Shown: positions 50,970 to 63,421, counted from the first letter of the stretch. The stretch is 64,000 nt of DNA from Jacaranda mimosifolia (GCA_018894105.1 CM032122.1:36177404-36241403), one strand, 5' to 3'. Notes: generated from the letters alone by a model not told the origin. Program-made: numbers and translations.

Positions 50970-53900
50970 GAGGTTGTTGGAGTGTTGGACTAAAGCAGAA
51001 AAAGCCAAGAACCACACTGCCAAATCACAAAGACTTTACTCTGTAACACAACAGGATATATCTAAATCTAATCTGACTGAAGATTGAAAAGAGTCTGATT
51101 CTAGTTTTTATGGTGGTCTGGTGTAGGCACCACAAGCCGAGTGCCTATCGGCCGCGGGGATTTTACATATCAGCGACAAATGCGGGAGAGTGAAGACAAC
51201 TCTGATGTACTGATGTGATTTGGGCAAACTCTGCCAATTAGAATTAGTGGATCATTATATTAATAAAATTGGGTATTTATTGGAGTTGTCTTTGAGTCAA
51301 TTAGCCGAATTATTGATTTTCCAGCCCATAGGACGGGAGATTGTCCCATAGTTTGAAAATTAGAGGGTTAAACTCCGTGGCATAAGGCGTATGAGAATGG
51401 GTTCAATTTTATTTAATTTTTTCTCGTTGTAGTCAATATACGAATATCTATTATTTCTTCTCTTCTTTTTTTTCCTTGTTTTTTTATGTATTTGAATATC
51501 CGTTATATCAAATATCAATTAATAATAATCAATACTTTATAGGTATCAACTATCAACTACTAACTAGTGTAAAAGTAGATCAATACTCACATATTTGGTA
51601 AAATTCAAATTCAAGAACTCTAAAACTTTTGGTAACATTTGATTTTTTTTTGTTGTATTGGGAAAAATATTTTAAGAAGTATGTAGGGAGAATGCGGTAT
51701 ATACTTTGTTTTGATTTAGAAATCAAGGGTACAAATTATTTTTGCGTGTAATGAATATTTTTATTTTTTTTAGAATGAGATAAATTGTACTGTAATTGTC
51801 AAATTAGTATTTTTATCTAATTAATGGAATAAAAATATAAGTAGTATTGCAATCTAAGAGAGATATGTATGTATATATGTAATGCTTGTCAAGTGGTTAA
51901 TTGATCGATTGGCATTATTCTTACATTTACATATACAACGTTCAAAATTCAATCTCTAGCAAATCATTATCAATAATCATGCAATAATTAAGTTAACTCT
52001 TTTATTTTTTTAACAAAAAGTTCCCTCCCACGTTCCCCCTTTTTAACTAAACGGCAGACTGAATTTGACTATTTATCAAATTAAAAAAGGACCTGAATTT
52101 GACCTTTTTTTACCTTGAGGCTTGAGATACTACCTTATGAAAGTCCTACTTTTCATATATATATATTAGAGCTTAATTATTATAAGATGAATCATCCTAC
52201 ACAGTTTTTGGAAGAATGTCGTAAACGACTGCATTAATATGCATTACAAAAGTCCTAAGTTTATATTATTAAATTCAGCCATAATGTGAATTAGGTAGGA
52301 TTATTTAACTTTCGTGTAGAACTTCGAGAAAATTCTTGATTTATTTATTTAATTAAAAATTAATTTATACTTAAGGTAATTGTTCTCCCCGGCTGCCTTA
52401 TGCTTAGAATTTTCTGTGCGCGGAATATTTATCCATTGCTCTAATTATGTATATGGTAGTTATTTTTAACTCTTAGGACAAAGTTGTAGTTCAAGAATAG
52501 AAAATTGTGTCAAGTATTTGTCTAGAGAATATTTGTAGGTGTTGCATTTTAAAAAGAGGACGAGGTCTTTTTGCAATTGATTTAAATATGAAGCACATAA
52601 AAATTAAATAATCACGAGAAATGGGCTCGAGAAATTCCCACAAATTTATTATGAATTAAAGTAAGTGATAGTGAGATGTGAGTTCAATGTGTGGATGGAT
52701 TGACTTTGCTCAAGGACAGTGGGAACAAAAAGAATATAAAAATAGAACTATTTGTCAACGAGAATGCCATTCTTTAATTAATTAGATCGAACCAGGATTG
52801 GTGCATGTATGCAAGAAATATATGGTGTCTTGATTCAGTTCTAAAGCATGGAATATTGCAACTCTTTAGCACCTAAAAATATTTTGTTAATGAAATTTAA
52901 GTTGTGTGTTCCCGTGTTATTTAGTTGGAGAGATACTCACGTTAGAATAATTTAAAGAATTTTTGTTTTTTATATCCTATTTTGATTGATCATGTGAAGC
53001 GAATTCGATCAAGCAAAATTCAAATTTGATGCAAGTACTCAATTAAAAATAAATAAAAATATAAAAATCAGTAAAAATAAGAAAGGGTTGGACGGAAATT
53101 TTATTTGACACTGAAGTTAAAGCTAGCAATGCAATTGTAAATAAAATGATCATAAGTAGCAAAATAGCAAACTTTTATATTAAACAAATTTCGTCTCACA
53201 GAAAAGTATAAATAATCTAAATATCATATTGAAAAGAGGCTCGATGAAATACATATGTTCAACGTGCACCAATTCCTCAATAAAAAAAACTTAATGAAAG
53301 TGAAGCTTGACGATTACTTATTTGAGGCTTGATGAATGGATACTAATCTAGCTAGGAAAACTAATTTGAGGATAAGTTCTTCGCAAAATATTGATCGGTT
53401 TAATCACGATTCAGTATATACCTAAGAAATTAAATTTAAAAATTATTTATTTAAAAAATCAAATCATTCAAAAATAATTTCATTTCAATAAAATTAATAT
53501 AAGCCAAATTTAACTACGGTACTTGACTCAATTCAACTTATTTACATGCTTATTTTTGTTAGTAAGAGAGAATTTATAAATTAGTATAGTTATCATTTGC
53601 AAATGTGAGTTTTTGGAAAGGAGAGCTGAATAATGCCAGAGATGATTGATGAATGAATTACGTCAATTTTGCTCGTCTTAAAAAAGATAAAAAATAGAAA
53701 TTTCATATTTCACTCTGGAGTTTTTCAATTTCTGAATTGCCGACTGGCGGGGCTCGAAAATTTTGAAGATAGAATAATCATTGTTCCGGAAACTACCTAC
53801 CGGACAAAAATAACATTATGGTTTAAACTTTAGTTGTTTGGTGACTTTGTTATAGTAATTAATCAGAGCATTTACGCGTTGGTCGGAGCAAATAATATAA

Positions 53901-54580
53901 ATTAATGGAGCATTATTGTAAAAAGCATCATAATTAATAAGGGGATGTTCTTGACTAAAATCACAATATTTAGTTACGGAACTCGAGTAAAAAGTAGAAT
54001 GATATATATAAATCTCATAACAATATTTATGGGTTAAAATTTTTACATTTAAAATCCACTAATTAGAAGTTTTTCGTAAGGCAGTCGCTATTATTATATT
54101 CCATGTCTCTACTACTTTGGTAAAATTCTTGAAATATATGCTAATTATATACTGAAATAATTTACTTATCATAAAATAAAAATCTGACCGAAGGTGTGTG
54201 AAGTAGAATTTCCTCACATAAATCCAGACCTAATAAAAATTTGCCTAAAACAAAAAACAAATTATCCTTTGCAATTCAAATTTTTATGGGGAACATCAAG
54301 TAGATTTTATAATTTAGGATTAATTCCTCTAATTAAACACTCGTTTGGCAATGCGACGCCCATTCCCAATCCCTGGAAAGACAGAGGTCCAATTTTTCTG
54401 TTTCGGAGCTTGTTGTGGTGCCTATTCCTACGGGCGAGGGCCGTCGTTGGAAAGCTAGTGCCATGGCGACCATCCCTGAGGGTGCGGTGCCGACATTATG
54501 AATCTAATATCAAAACTACCTTTTATGGTTAGGGTTTTCAATTAGAGTCATCTTCATTGTCGGTAGAGTAGTCTTAGAGA
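50970..54580. other. Gene-free intergenic region
   Basis: AT-rich DNA with short TA runs. A GC-richer patch at about 54340-54500 contains an open frame (54194-54532) without family resemblance. A phrase near 51888-51955 (TGCTTGTCAAGTGGTTAATT followed by CGTTCAAAATTCAATCTC) resembles a diverged tRNA-SINE head but is too weak to call. Confidence 0.45.
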
Positions 54581-54582
54581 GT

Positions 54583-54988
54583 GTGCCGTTTGGATTCATT
54601 TTTAGGACCATTTTAATTTTCAGTTATTTTTAAAAGTTGAAAGGGAAGTTATAATTTTGAAATGAAAATGAAAATATGTTTGGATGAATTATTGGGAAGT
54701 AGGTATAGAGTTGAAAACATAGTTGGTTTATAATTTTTTTATATTTAAAAAAACTTAATTTTTAAAAATATATGTATATTTTATTAATTTTAAAATAATA
54801 GTAAATACTTTATATCAAATCAAATTTGAATTTGATTGATGTGCTAATAGGATGATAGGGTATGTTTAGAAAAAGTTTGAAAATGAAAATAAAAATACTT
54901 TGAGTGGAAATAGAGAGAAAGTAATAGTTTTATTTTTAATCCCCGGATAAAAATAAAAATGAGACTTGAAAATGAAACCAAACGGGCC
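54583..54988 (+). mobile_element. MITE family M, long form, copy 2 (about 406 bp)
   Basis: The element begins GTGCCGTTTGGATTCATTTT and ends GAAAATGAAACCAAACGGGC with two more C. The interior aligns with 32327-32730 over its whole length. No coding capacity. Confidence 0.8.
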
Positions 54989-54989
54989 G

Positions 54990-56404
54990 TTAATTGTCTA
55001 TATCCTTGTACCTCCCTTTCAACTTACAAGCAATATTGGGTGTATGAATACTCAAATTAACTATATTCTTGTACTAGCCTTTTAAATTACCAGAATACGA
55101 TATTTTCTCCTCGCCTATAAATGTAGCTTGAGTTGGATAGGCATTGTAAATTTCTTGTATCATTTATTTGATGCTCTTAATTTTGTGTGGCGTCTTCATA
55201 ACACATTATATTAGTGCCCCAAGAATCAGTTTAGGTACCTTTAATCCTGCAAGATGGTGTCTGTAAAACACGAAATTGAAAGTTTGATAGGAAAACTTGT
55301 TTCACTTCGTGGAAAATAAGGATACTTGTGATTTTAACACAAGTATTATTGTGATCTGGAGGGTGTGCGCTCTTTTGAGGAAGGGAAGCATGCTTGTGTA
55401 TTGGTTACATGGTAACAAAAATCAAATCAACATGAAATTATTGTGTAGATTCTATTATACCTTTCAAAAGTGATTTTATAGAATATTTAATAGAGAAGGA
55501 GATGAGAAGTTCGTGGCACAAACCAAAAGAGATTTGTATGAAGAAAAACCTTTTGAATAAGTTGCAGTTAAAACAACTTTATCTTGTACAGTAGTTGAAG
55601 GTATCCTCATTTCATCACGTATTTATATTTTAAAAAACATAGTTACAAATTTTAGAATATCTACAGGTAAAATATGATATGAGAATTTGGCATTGTTGTT
55701 GTTATGCTCACTGGGCACTGTTTTCCATGGTATAGATATAATCATATTAAAGAATGTGCAGAAAGCATTATTTAGTAAATACTCTTATAATCATTAAAAG
55801 TTCATTTAAATTATTCGCTAAGATTTGATCAAATTAAAACCAAAGTTCCTAAATAAAAAAACCCATATAATTTCCAGTAGTTCTCCGAAAGTACCTTGCT
55901 TGTGTAAATATTTGATCTTAAATCGAGACGCCAACATCAACTGATATTTTGTACATAAATTGTTACTGTTAAAAACCTATTCTTCCTACTCTTTAAGGCA
56001 CTTACCTGCTTTTACTAGACCTTAACAAACCAATTACAACAAGTACTTACCAACTTGTAATTAGGTTTCAATAAAAATGCTTATTCTTGATAATAATCAA
56101 CCTAGCTTGTGATTTTCCTCCTCTACGTAGTTCAAAAGTTCCCATCACAAGAAAGAGAGAATTAGTCAAGTGTGGTGCCCATTTTCTGCCCTGTACGGTC
56201 ACTTCTCTACTCTCTTTATTAAAAGTGATGATGTGTTAGTGGTCTATCATATGATAATGTTTTTATATATATTCAAATCGAAATGGGAATCCCAAGTGGC
56301 CATTCACAGGAAAAATGCTCAATAAAGAGCTGCTGCTAAATCTACTATTTGCCGGAGGCAGTTGATATATATTGAAACAACTACGACTTTCTAGTTTCAT
56401 TCAT

Positions 56405-56436
<32 letters not shown>

Positions 56437-57189
56437 AATTATATATAACGCGGTTTCTTTTTTCTTTACGTTGTCTCGAAGCATGAGACAAAATGATACA
56501 TTGACGCGCTTGTGTCCCTCTTCTAGGATACTCAGGTAAAGAAAATTCTTGCATGGAAGGGAAAAAGGTAAATATATTTTTACCCGTTTAATCTCACTAT
56601 ATGACTTTCCTTTGACACCATTCTAAATTTTAGATGAAAGTTGAAAACATTTTAACTTAAAATTTTATAATATTATCTTGAAAAGTAGTAATTAAAAGTT
56701 AGTTATATCAAAACTTTATATGAGATTGTGTTCTGAAAAAAAATAAAAATAATTATTTTAGAAAATAAATACTATAACTAAAATATGTATTGCGAGTTGT
56801 GATTAACTCCAATTGGGTTGAAGGAAAATCCTTCGCACAGCTTAGTGGCCTTTAGTTTAAATAGCTAAAGAAATTGTTGTTTTGAGACTAAACTTGAGAA
56901 CTTTTTTGAGTTTCCATACTTTCTTTAAGAAAAATCCCATGAAATGTATGATGTAAAAGTTGGGGTTTTAGGCATTTTAGCTAATTTGCAACTTGGCTGG
57001 TCACTCTGCCTTCTCCTTTGAACTCGTTCCGCCCCAGTCCCTCCCGTCCCGTCCTGTATCAATTTAAACTCCTAACTCAGGGCTCAACTCATCAGATCTA
57101 TTTTAAAAAAAAAATAAATTAAAATACATGAATTTTACAATTCATAAGTTTTCAAAATTGATTAAAATAAAAAACAAACACAAGGAAGA
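54990..57189. other. Gene-free intergenic region
   Basis: No gene was recognised. A GC/AC microsatellite (GCGCGCGCGCACACACACAC) lies at about 56407-56437. The rest is AT-rich spacer up to the direct repeat that flanks the MULE-like element. Confidence 0.5.
56407..56437 (+). repeat. Compound (GC)n(AC)n microsatellite
   Basis: A run of GC dinucleotides passes directly into about ten AC units. Confidence 0.9.
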
Positions 57190-57203
57190 TAGAAGTAAAA
57201 TGG

Positions 57204-59911
57204 GCAAAATGCATTTTACCCCTTTGTAAAGAGCCTAATGGGCTGAAAACCTCCTGTATTTTTCTAATTGGCATATACCTCATGTACTTTTGAAGTTGCA
57301 CACTCTCTCCAATTTATTTAAATATTTTTTAAATTTATCAAAGGATTAAATTGTCCTCCTTTATATCTAGAAGGCAAGGCTTTCGTTGCTTTTTTTTTTT
57401 TTTTTCTTCCAATTGATTGTTTTGAAGTGGTTCTCTCAACACGATGAAAAATCCTAACTTTCAATTTTCTCCAAATCTGAGTCCCAAATCTCCTTTACTT
57501 TTGCACATTTGATGATTTTAGGATATTTCGTTCTTAAGCAAACTATTTATTTGATTATTTTTGCGTATTGAAACAAGCAGATGCTAAACCTAGCTTGATC
57601 GTCAAGGTAATACTGTTAATCCCATTTTATACTGCGTTTTTTATTATTATTTTTAAAATGTGTTTTCTTTGCTGTTTCTAATTATATTAGTTTAAATGAT
57701 TGGTGTTTTGTTTTTAAAATGGCTTTTTCATTGTTGTTTCTAATTGGACTTTAGGTTTGTTTACCTTAGATATCCGCACTTCTGATTTGTCACTTGAGTA
57801 ACTAAAAAGGCAAAACAAAGTTTCAATCCCTTGTTCAATTTTAGCTAAGCTACAACTTTTGATCATCTTAATGCATTCTTACTATGCCCAAAAATAGAAC
57901 TCAAGAATTTACCATCTGTTCCAAAAGTCAAAGCCAAAAAATAAAATCCAACACCTTTTACCAACAACCATTCATTGAAAAAAAAGTGGAAATTCTGCAG
58001 ACTATTCTGTGTTTTTTGATTTTTGCTTTGCTTTGTTTTGAAATTCAATGTACAAATTATTAAACCTGTTCTATTTTTTTTGTAGATTAATGGAGGTCTC
58101 AAATTTCCTTGAAATACGGGTTGGTGGGTGGTTTGCAAGAACATGACATGATGCCCAATACAGTGGGGGACAGAAACACGAAATTGTGTTAGCAAACCTG
58201 AGAATAGAAGACTTGACAATGTCTTCATTGTATTGGCCTCCAATCAAGCTCCAATAATGCATTCAAGTAAAGCTTCCTCAAACAATCCATCTCAAATAGT
58301 AATTAATGCTGCTCTACCTACTAATACCGGGGTAAGCTCTTAGATTTGTTTACATATGATACTAAATCTAAGTGTACAAATCTAATAAACTGATTTTGTT
58401 CTCTAATTTACAAATAGGAGACTGGATTTGTACAAAGAAACAATGGGAGAATATATCAAGGACCTAGAAATGAAGAATTGTTGGGGAGGAAGAAAGCTAG
58501 AACTTCAACAACCATTAGAACAATTGTACAAACAGTAGAGAAAGGGAAAGAAAGAGCTATAAGAGCCCCAAGAGTAAGAAAGCCTCAAATTTAAGAGGTG
58601 TTGCAAAATTTACGAGAGAGGTCAAAGAGAAGAGCTGGGGCTAGGTGCAATGAATGATTTTTTTCTTCTGCAAGTTGGTGGTGCTTTTTAATACTTTTTT
58701 GGTGCTTGAAAGTGTCTGCTAGCTAGGTGGTGTTGTCTCTTTTGAATATACAAGTATTGGTTTTGAGTAGTCTTTCTTTTGAATGTACAAGTGATTGGTT
58801 TAGATAATAGTTTTGCAGGTTTTGGTGCCTTTACAAATAGGAGATTGGATTTGTACAAAGAAACAAGGGGAGAACATATCAAGGACCCAGAAATAAAGAA
58901 TTGTTGGGGAGGAAGAAAGCTAGAACTTCAACAACCAGTGGAGCACCTATACAAATAGTAGAGAAAGGGAAAGAGAGAGCTATAAGAGCCCCAAGAGTAA
59001 GAAAGCTTCAGATTTTCGAGGTGTTGCAAAATTTAATAGAAGGGTTAAAGAGAAGAGCTGGGGCTAGGTTCAATGAAAGATTTTTTTCTTGTGCAAGTTG
59101 GTGGTGCTTTTTAATAATTTTTTTGGTGCTTGAAAGTGTCTGCTAACTAGCTGGTGTTGTCTCTTTTGAATATACAAGTATTGGTTTTGAGTAGTCTTTC
59201 TTTTAAATGTACAAGTGGTTGGTTTAGATAATAGTTTTGTAGATTTTGGTGCCTTTAAACATTAAAGTTGTTGTCCGTTGAGGCACAAATTGTAGGGCCA
59301 CTTTGTTGTCATATATTAATTTATCAGTTTTCTATATTATTGTTCATTGTCCGGTTCTGCCATGATATTCTCTCAATACTACTTTTTGTTTGTTTGGCAT
59401 TGTGTGAAGCATTTTATCTACTGTATTCCAGTCCCTCTCATTTTATGGTCAAATTTCTAATTAAGAATTGATTAAAAAAACAACTTTCATCAACCCCTAA
59501 ACAATGTCAATTTAACACCTAAACAAAAAATTTTCATGAATAAAATAATTAAAACTAAAGCTAGTTGCATCCTTGTTTTTATGAATAACCTGAGCTGCAA
59601 TAATACCTCCACAAAATATAGGGAGTTTTCAGCTCATTAGGCTCTTTACAAAGGGGTAAAATGCATTTAAAATAGGTTAAGTGGATGACATTACTTTTTA
59701 TTGTAATAGGAAGGCAAATATGTTATTTTATGGCATCAAACAACTTCAAAAAGCAGAAAAAATCGCACATTCAGCGTGTGAATCACCAACATGCTACGTG
59801 GACCCTTCTTTGCAACTTTTTCAAAAGTACAAGGGGGTATATGCCAATTAGAAAAATACAGGGGGTTTTTAGACCTTTAACCTCTTTACAAGGGGGTAAA
59901 ATACATTTTGC
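57204..59911. mobile_element. Mutator-like (MULE) element with long terminal inverted repeats
   Basis: The left arm (about 57204-57297) begins GCAAAATGCATTTTACCCCT and runs through TTTGTAAAGAGC, CCTGTATTTTTCTAATTGGC and ATATACCTCATGTACTTTTG. The right arm (about 59820-59911) is its close inverted copy. An 11-bp word, TAGAAGTAAAA, flanks both sides (57190-57200 and 59912-59922), fitting a MULE target-site duplication, with three unexplained bases on the left. A second, shorter copy of the right arm lies inside at about 59617-59670, so the right end is duplicated or nested. The interior carries a tandem duplication with exon-like structure (listed next) but no transposase core that I can recognise. 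Long arms and the 9-11 bp duplication suggest MULE; the assignment is an inference. Confidence 0.7.
58409..59254 (+). pseudogene. Tandemly duplicated terminal exon inside the MULE-like element
   Basis: Two near-identical units of 423 bp (from 58411 and 58834) each begin with a splice-acceptor-like CAAATAG|GA and then an open frame. Copy 2 stays open for 102 codons (58841-59146) and includes ELLGRKKARTSTTSG, VEKGKERAIRAPRVRK and LKRRAGARFNERFF. Copy 1 stops after 59 codons (58418-58594). In copy 1, the frame continues past that stop with the same LKRRAGAR-type ending. A donor-like GGG|GTAAGC at 58331 precedes copy 1 in the same phase, with a short open stretch before it (ending NAALPTNTG). The basic, Arg/Lys-rich tail could be the C-terminus of a transposase or a captured host gene. 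I do not recognise it with confidence. Confidence 0.45.
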
Positions 59912-59922
59912 TAGAAGTAAAA

Positions 59923-60528
59923 CCCAATATACAACTTTCAATACTCTTTTCTTTAATTTAAAATAAAATACCCACCTCAATTAATTTTATTACTATATTC
60001 TTCATCATTTTCTATGGTAATTAAAAAAGTACAAAAGTATGTTTCTTCGTTGAAATGTATGTATCTATGTAATTATAACTCTAATTTTTTTTTTATATTT
60101 ATGCATATATATATATTTATATATAATGTATAATATATTATGTCTATTTATTATATGGGACATGTTTTCTCAAACACAGAATCCCCCAGAACTGAGTTGG
60201 GTCCATAAAATTAGCACACCTTAGTCGCTTCAAAGCCCATTATTTAATTCCTAATCCGCTCGTTTTGGGCTGGGTCCAGGGGAGAGACCAAATTTGTCCA
60301 CACTCATTGCCAAGCCTAATATATGTTTGATTCCAAGAATAAAGATTCTCAGTTCAACTATAAGACGCTGGAAATGGCGAAAGCTCTGAAAATAGACAAC
60401 ACCTTGGGATTTATAAATAAGAAGGAAGTGACAACATTTCATGGCAAATCATTACCAATCAACAAGGAAAATAAGACTGCAAACTATTCTTACTTCAAAC
60501 TCAATTAACAAAACAGATTATCCCTACA
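59923..60528. other. Short intergenic region
   Basis: AT-rich DNA with a TATATATA stretch near 60100-60125, then the 3' flank of DUF674 copy A. No gene is seen. Confidence 0.5.
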
Positions 60529-61342
60529 TCAGTTCAGTTCTCCAATAAGTGCCAGTAGCTCTATCTTCTTACTCTTCAGGAAGACATGGGTAAGAACATT
60601 CTCAGACCGCAAAGAAGCCTTCGACAGTCTCACAGCCTACCGAAAGATATAAATAATGAATACTTTATATTCAAATATAAGTATTAAAGAAAAAGAGTTG
60701 GAAATTATGGTATTTACCTCACGCATCCGCAATTTAACCACCTTTTCCTCCAATGAATCCAAGTCCTTAACATTAAATGTTTTTAATAAAGTGATGCTTG
60801 AGATAGTAGACATGGGCTTCACTTCCAAATTATCCATCACATTTGTAAGTGGCTACTCCTTTCACGTACCCGCCTTCTTCAGATGCTTTTTGTACTCCAG
60901 CTGGAGGAGCCACATATGGCACAGTTGTCGTCATTGTCCATCCGCAACTTGGACAAACCGAGCGACTGTCGTCAGAAACACTAATTTTAAGTCGACAAGG
61001 ACCGCGACCACATATATAGAATTTCTTCTTAGTCGGCGCATTGCTGAGCCTGAGCAGGAGCACAGGAGCCGCAGAACCACGGACTAGACGAGCTGGTTGC
61101 AAAAGGGTCTCCTTTCGTTGGTTGGGTTGCATGTATGACTCATTCAGATTTTCTATGCTTTCATAAAGATTTGCTAATGAGCCCACCATTCCTCGTTTTT
61201 TCAGCAGACTAATGACGGTACCCACTCTCAAACAGAGTATGTGAAAGAGGAAATCAACACAATCTTTGCTGGCCTCGGCAAAAAGTACTCTCTTGCGTTG
61301 GGTATCAATCATGAGCCTCAAGCTGAATGGGGATTCTTCCAT
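60529..61342 (-). CDS. DUF674 family protein, copy A (one apparent frameshift)
   Basis: This is a plant-specific family of unknown function, often in tandem arrays. Exon 1 is 61342-60718 and exon 2 is 60636-60529, joined in phase 0 (CGTGAG|GTAAAT..CGGTAG|GCT), about 243 residues. Family landmarks in order: SLRLMIDTQRKRVLFAEASKD, VDFLFHILCLRVGTVISLL, MVGSLANLYESIENLNESYM, a Cys-rich centre (YICGRGPC..VCPSCGWTM), KPMSTISSITLL, FNVKDLDSLEEKVV and LSKASLRSENVLTHVFL. The segment after GVATY needs one fewer base (ACTTACAAATGTG near 60838-60846; copy B has six bases here where A has seven) to reach VMDNLEVKPMS. As written, the frame ends at a stop (60830). The ATG at 61342 replaces an upstream TTG. 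A TATATAAA lies about 50 bp upstream, on the minus strand at about 61391-61398. Confidence 0.85.
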
Positions 61343-62540
61343 ATCTGCGTAAGCAACCAAACCAACTGGGTTTCCATTGGCAATAGCTGTTTATATAGTG
61401 GCTCCAATTGTATTTAGTTCTCTTCGGGCTGTTGCAGTATCCAAGATTAGAAAAAGCAGTATCGAGCAGGTTGTGCTTGTATTAATGACAAAGAAAAAAG
61501 GGTATACAATGAGGTTGTCGAACTGAAATCTCGTGAATAAATATCTAGTTACTCCAAATAGAATTGGTTAATGGGATTTAATTTATAAAAACTATCATCT
61601 CTTTGGAAATCACTGACGTATTCAATATGGAAGAATAATAGCTTTTTTGAGCCAAAGTGCTCATCATGACTTGATAAACACTGAGGTGAGATATATTTTT
61701 CTGCTTTGTACGAATTTAAATCTGTAAATAATTAAATATTTCATTTATGATATTATCACGAATAAACAGGGGACATAATTAATGTTGTGATCCCAAGAGT
61801 TACAGCCTTACAGGTGATGTGTAGCATGGAACTGCGCTACTTTCAATTGATCAAGGATTCTCACAAGTTGCAACCCCATAAAAAAGGATCAAGTAAGTGA
61901 CAAAGAAAGTGAGAATTGCGATTGCGTTCAAGATTGAGAATAAGAGTGACTTCGTCGGAATATTCTAAAATATGGTAGAGATATTTTCTCTTTAAAAGAT
62001 AAGAAAAAAGAATGAATAAAATAAAATAGATTATTAGTCCAAATCGGAAGCATGACAGGATTATAAACATAAGGTTCCAATATATGGTCATATGGGATGC
62101 CTGAAAGAGGTCGGCCCTGTTGTAAATGACACCTAAATCCAGTTGAATTTTGCCAAATTACATGTTGAGGTATGAATTATATATATATATATTTGTATGT
62201 ATATATATGATTTAAAACTTTGAATGTGCATCATTTGTGTTTGAAATCCATAAAGTGTAAGTAAATTTAGGGAACAAATATTGTATATATGTGGGAAAGA
62301 ACATTCTTCCCACATTGGATTTTTGGCAAAAGAAATATGTTATATTGCTCAAGTATTGATGCTTTGGTGAAATTCTAATTAAGAAGTAAATTATCTGAGC
62401 ACGACATACCATCGCCCCTTGCTAGGCTATCAATGGATATTCAAAAGCTTAAAAGCTCCTTGGGCTCAGTTAAAAATAAGTTCTAACCAATTAAGGCAAC
62501 ACTTTCTCTATCAATTTCTCAAGAAGCAGCAGATATCAGC
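61343..62540. other. Spacer between DUF674 copies A and B
   Basis: The part just right of 61342 (to about 61575) is the promoter side of copy A and matches the flank upstream of copy B (about 63425-63675). Shared words include 'GTATCCA.ATTA', 'GTTGTGCTTG', 'TTACTCCAAAT' and 'TGGTTAATGG'-like. The rest is AT-rich with a TA microsatellite near 62180. Confidence 0.55.
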
Positions 62541-63421
62541 TCAATTATAATTCAGGAAGACATCGGTAAGAACCTTCTTAGACCGCAAAGAAGCTTTCAA
62601 CAGTCTCACAGTCTAGGAAAAATATTGGTATTTATTAATGTACGATCGGTAAGGAGTAGCCTAGTTAAACAGCCTAATTAATACTTCATAGTTCATATTC
62701 AAATATAAGGATGAAAAAAGAAATTATTGGACGTCATGCCTGCCCCGAATTCACCACCTTTTCCTCCAATAAACCCACTTCCTTAATATTAAACTTGTTG
62801 AGCAAGTGATGCTTGAGAGTTGAGATAGTAGACATAGGCTTCACTTCAAATCATCCATCACCAGGTAAGTGATCACTCCATTCACAAATCCACCTTCATC
62901 AGGCAAAAATGTATCTTCCTCACGCACAAATAAATCTTCATCAGACGCTACTTGTTGCTCTGCATGAGGAGACACATACGGCACATTTGTGGTTATTTTC
63001 TGGCCGCAAATTGGACAAACCGCGCGTGGGTCGTCAGAAACATTAGAGAAAGAGAAACAATCCTTGTACTTGTAGAACTTATTTACAGCTGCTGGTCCAT
63101 CATCACTGAGGGCCTGAACAGAAACAGAAGAATCAGGGGCTAGACTCACTGGTTTCAAAAGGGTTTCCTTGCTCTGGTTTGGCTGTATGTATGACTCATC
63201 CAGATTTTCCATGCTCTCATAGAGATTTGCCAATGAACCCACCATTCCTTGTTTTTTAGTAGACTGACGACGGTAGCCACAGGCAAAGAGAGTATGCTAA
63301 AGAGGAAATCGACGCAATCTTTGCTGGCTTCGGCAAAAAGGAGACTTTTGCGTTGCGTATCAATCAAGAGCTTCATGCTCATTGAGGATTCTGTCATATC
63401 CATGTATTTGAATAGCTTCAT
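62541..63421 (-). pseudogene. DUF674 family gene, copy B (several lesions)
   Basis: This is a paralogue of copy A in the same orientation. It opens MKLFKYMDMTESSMSMKLLI at 63421 and keeps LIDTQRKSLLFAEASKDCVDF, MVGSLANLYESMENLDESYI, VCPICGQKITTNV and GGFVNGVITYLVMDDL. There are two single-base losses relative to copy A: in an A6 run after SLLK (T-run at 63252-63257 on the plus strand) and after VMDDL (about 62846-62848, TTTGGAAG in A versus TTTGAAG). The exon 1 donor is GAG|GTAAAT in copy A but GAC|GTCCAA here, and an in-frame TGA lies just before it. The last exon, 62612-62541, is intact with its own acceptor and reads TVRLLKASLRSKKVLTDVFL. Three independent changes make a decayed copy more likely than three consensus errors, but homopolymer error remains possible for the first. 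Confidence 0.75.

Noticed and set aside
54194..54532. 112-codon plus-strand frame spanning a GC-richer patch
   Set aside because: The first half is AT-driven Lys/Asn/Phe sequence, the second half Arg-rich. No homologous motif; an organelle-DNA origin was considered but no known plastid or mitochondrial gene was recognised.
57863..58262. Minus-strand frames inside the MULE-like element
   Set aside because: They contain Lys/Gln/Phe-rich runs from A-tracts and no transposase motif. The plus-strand exon-like structure is the better reading.
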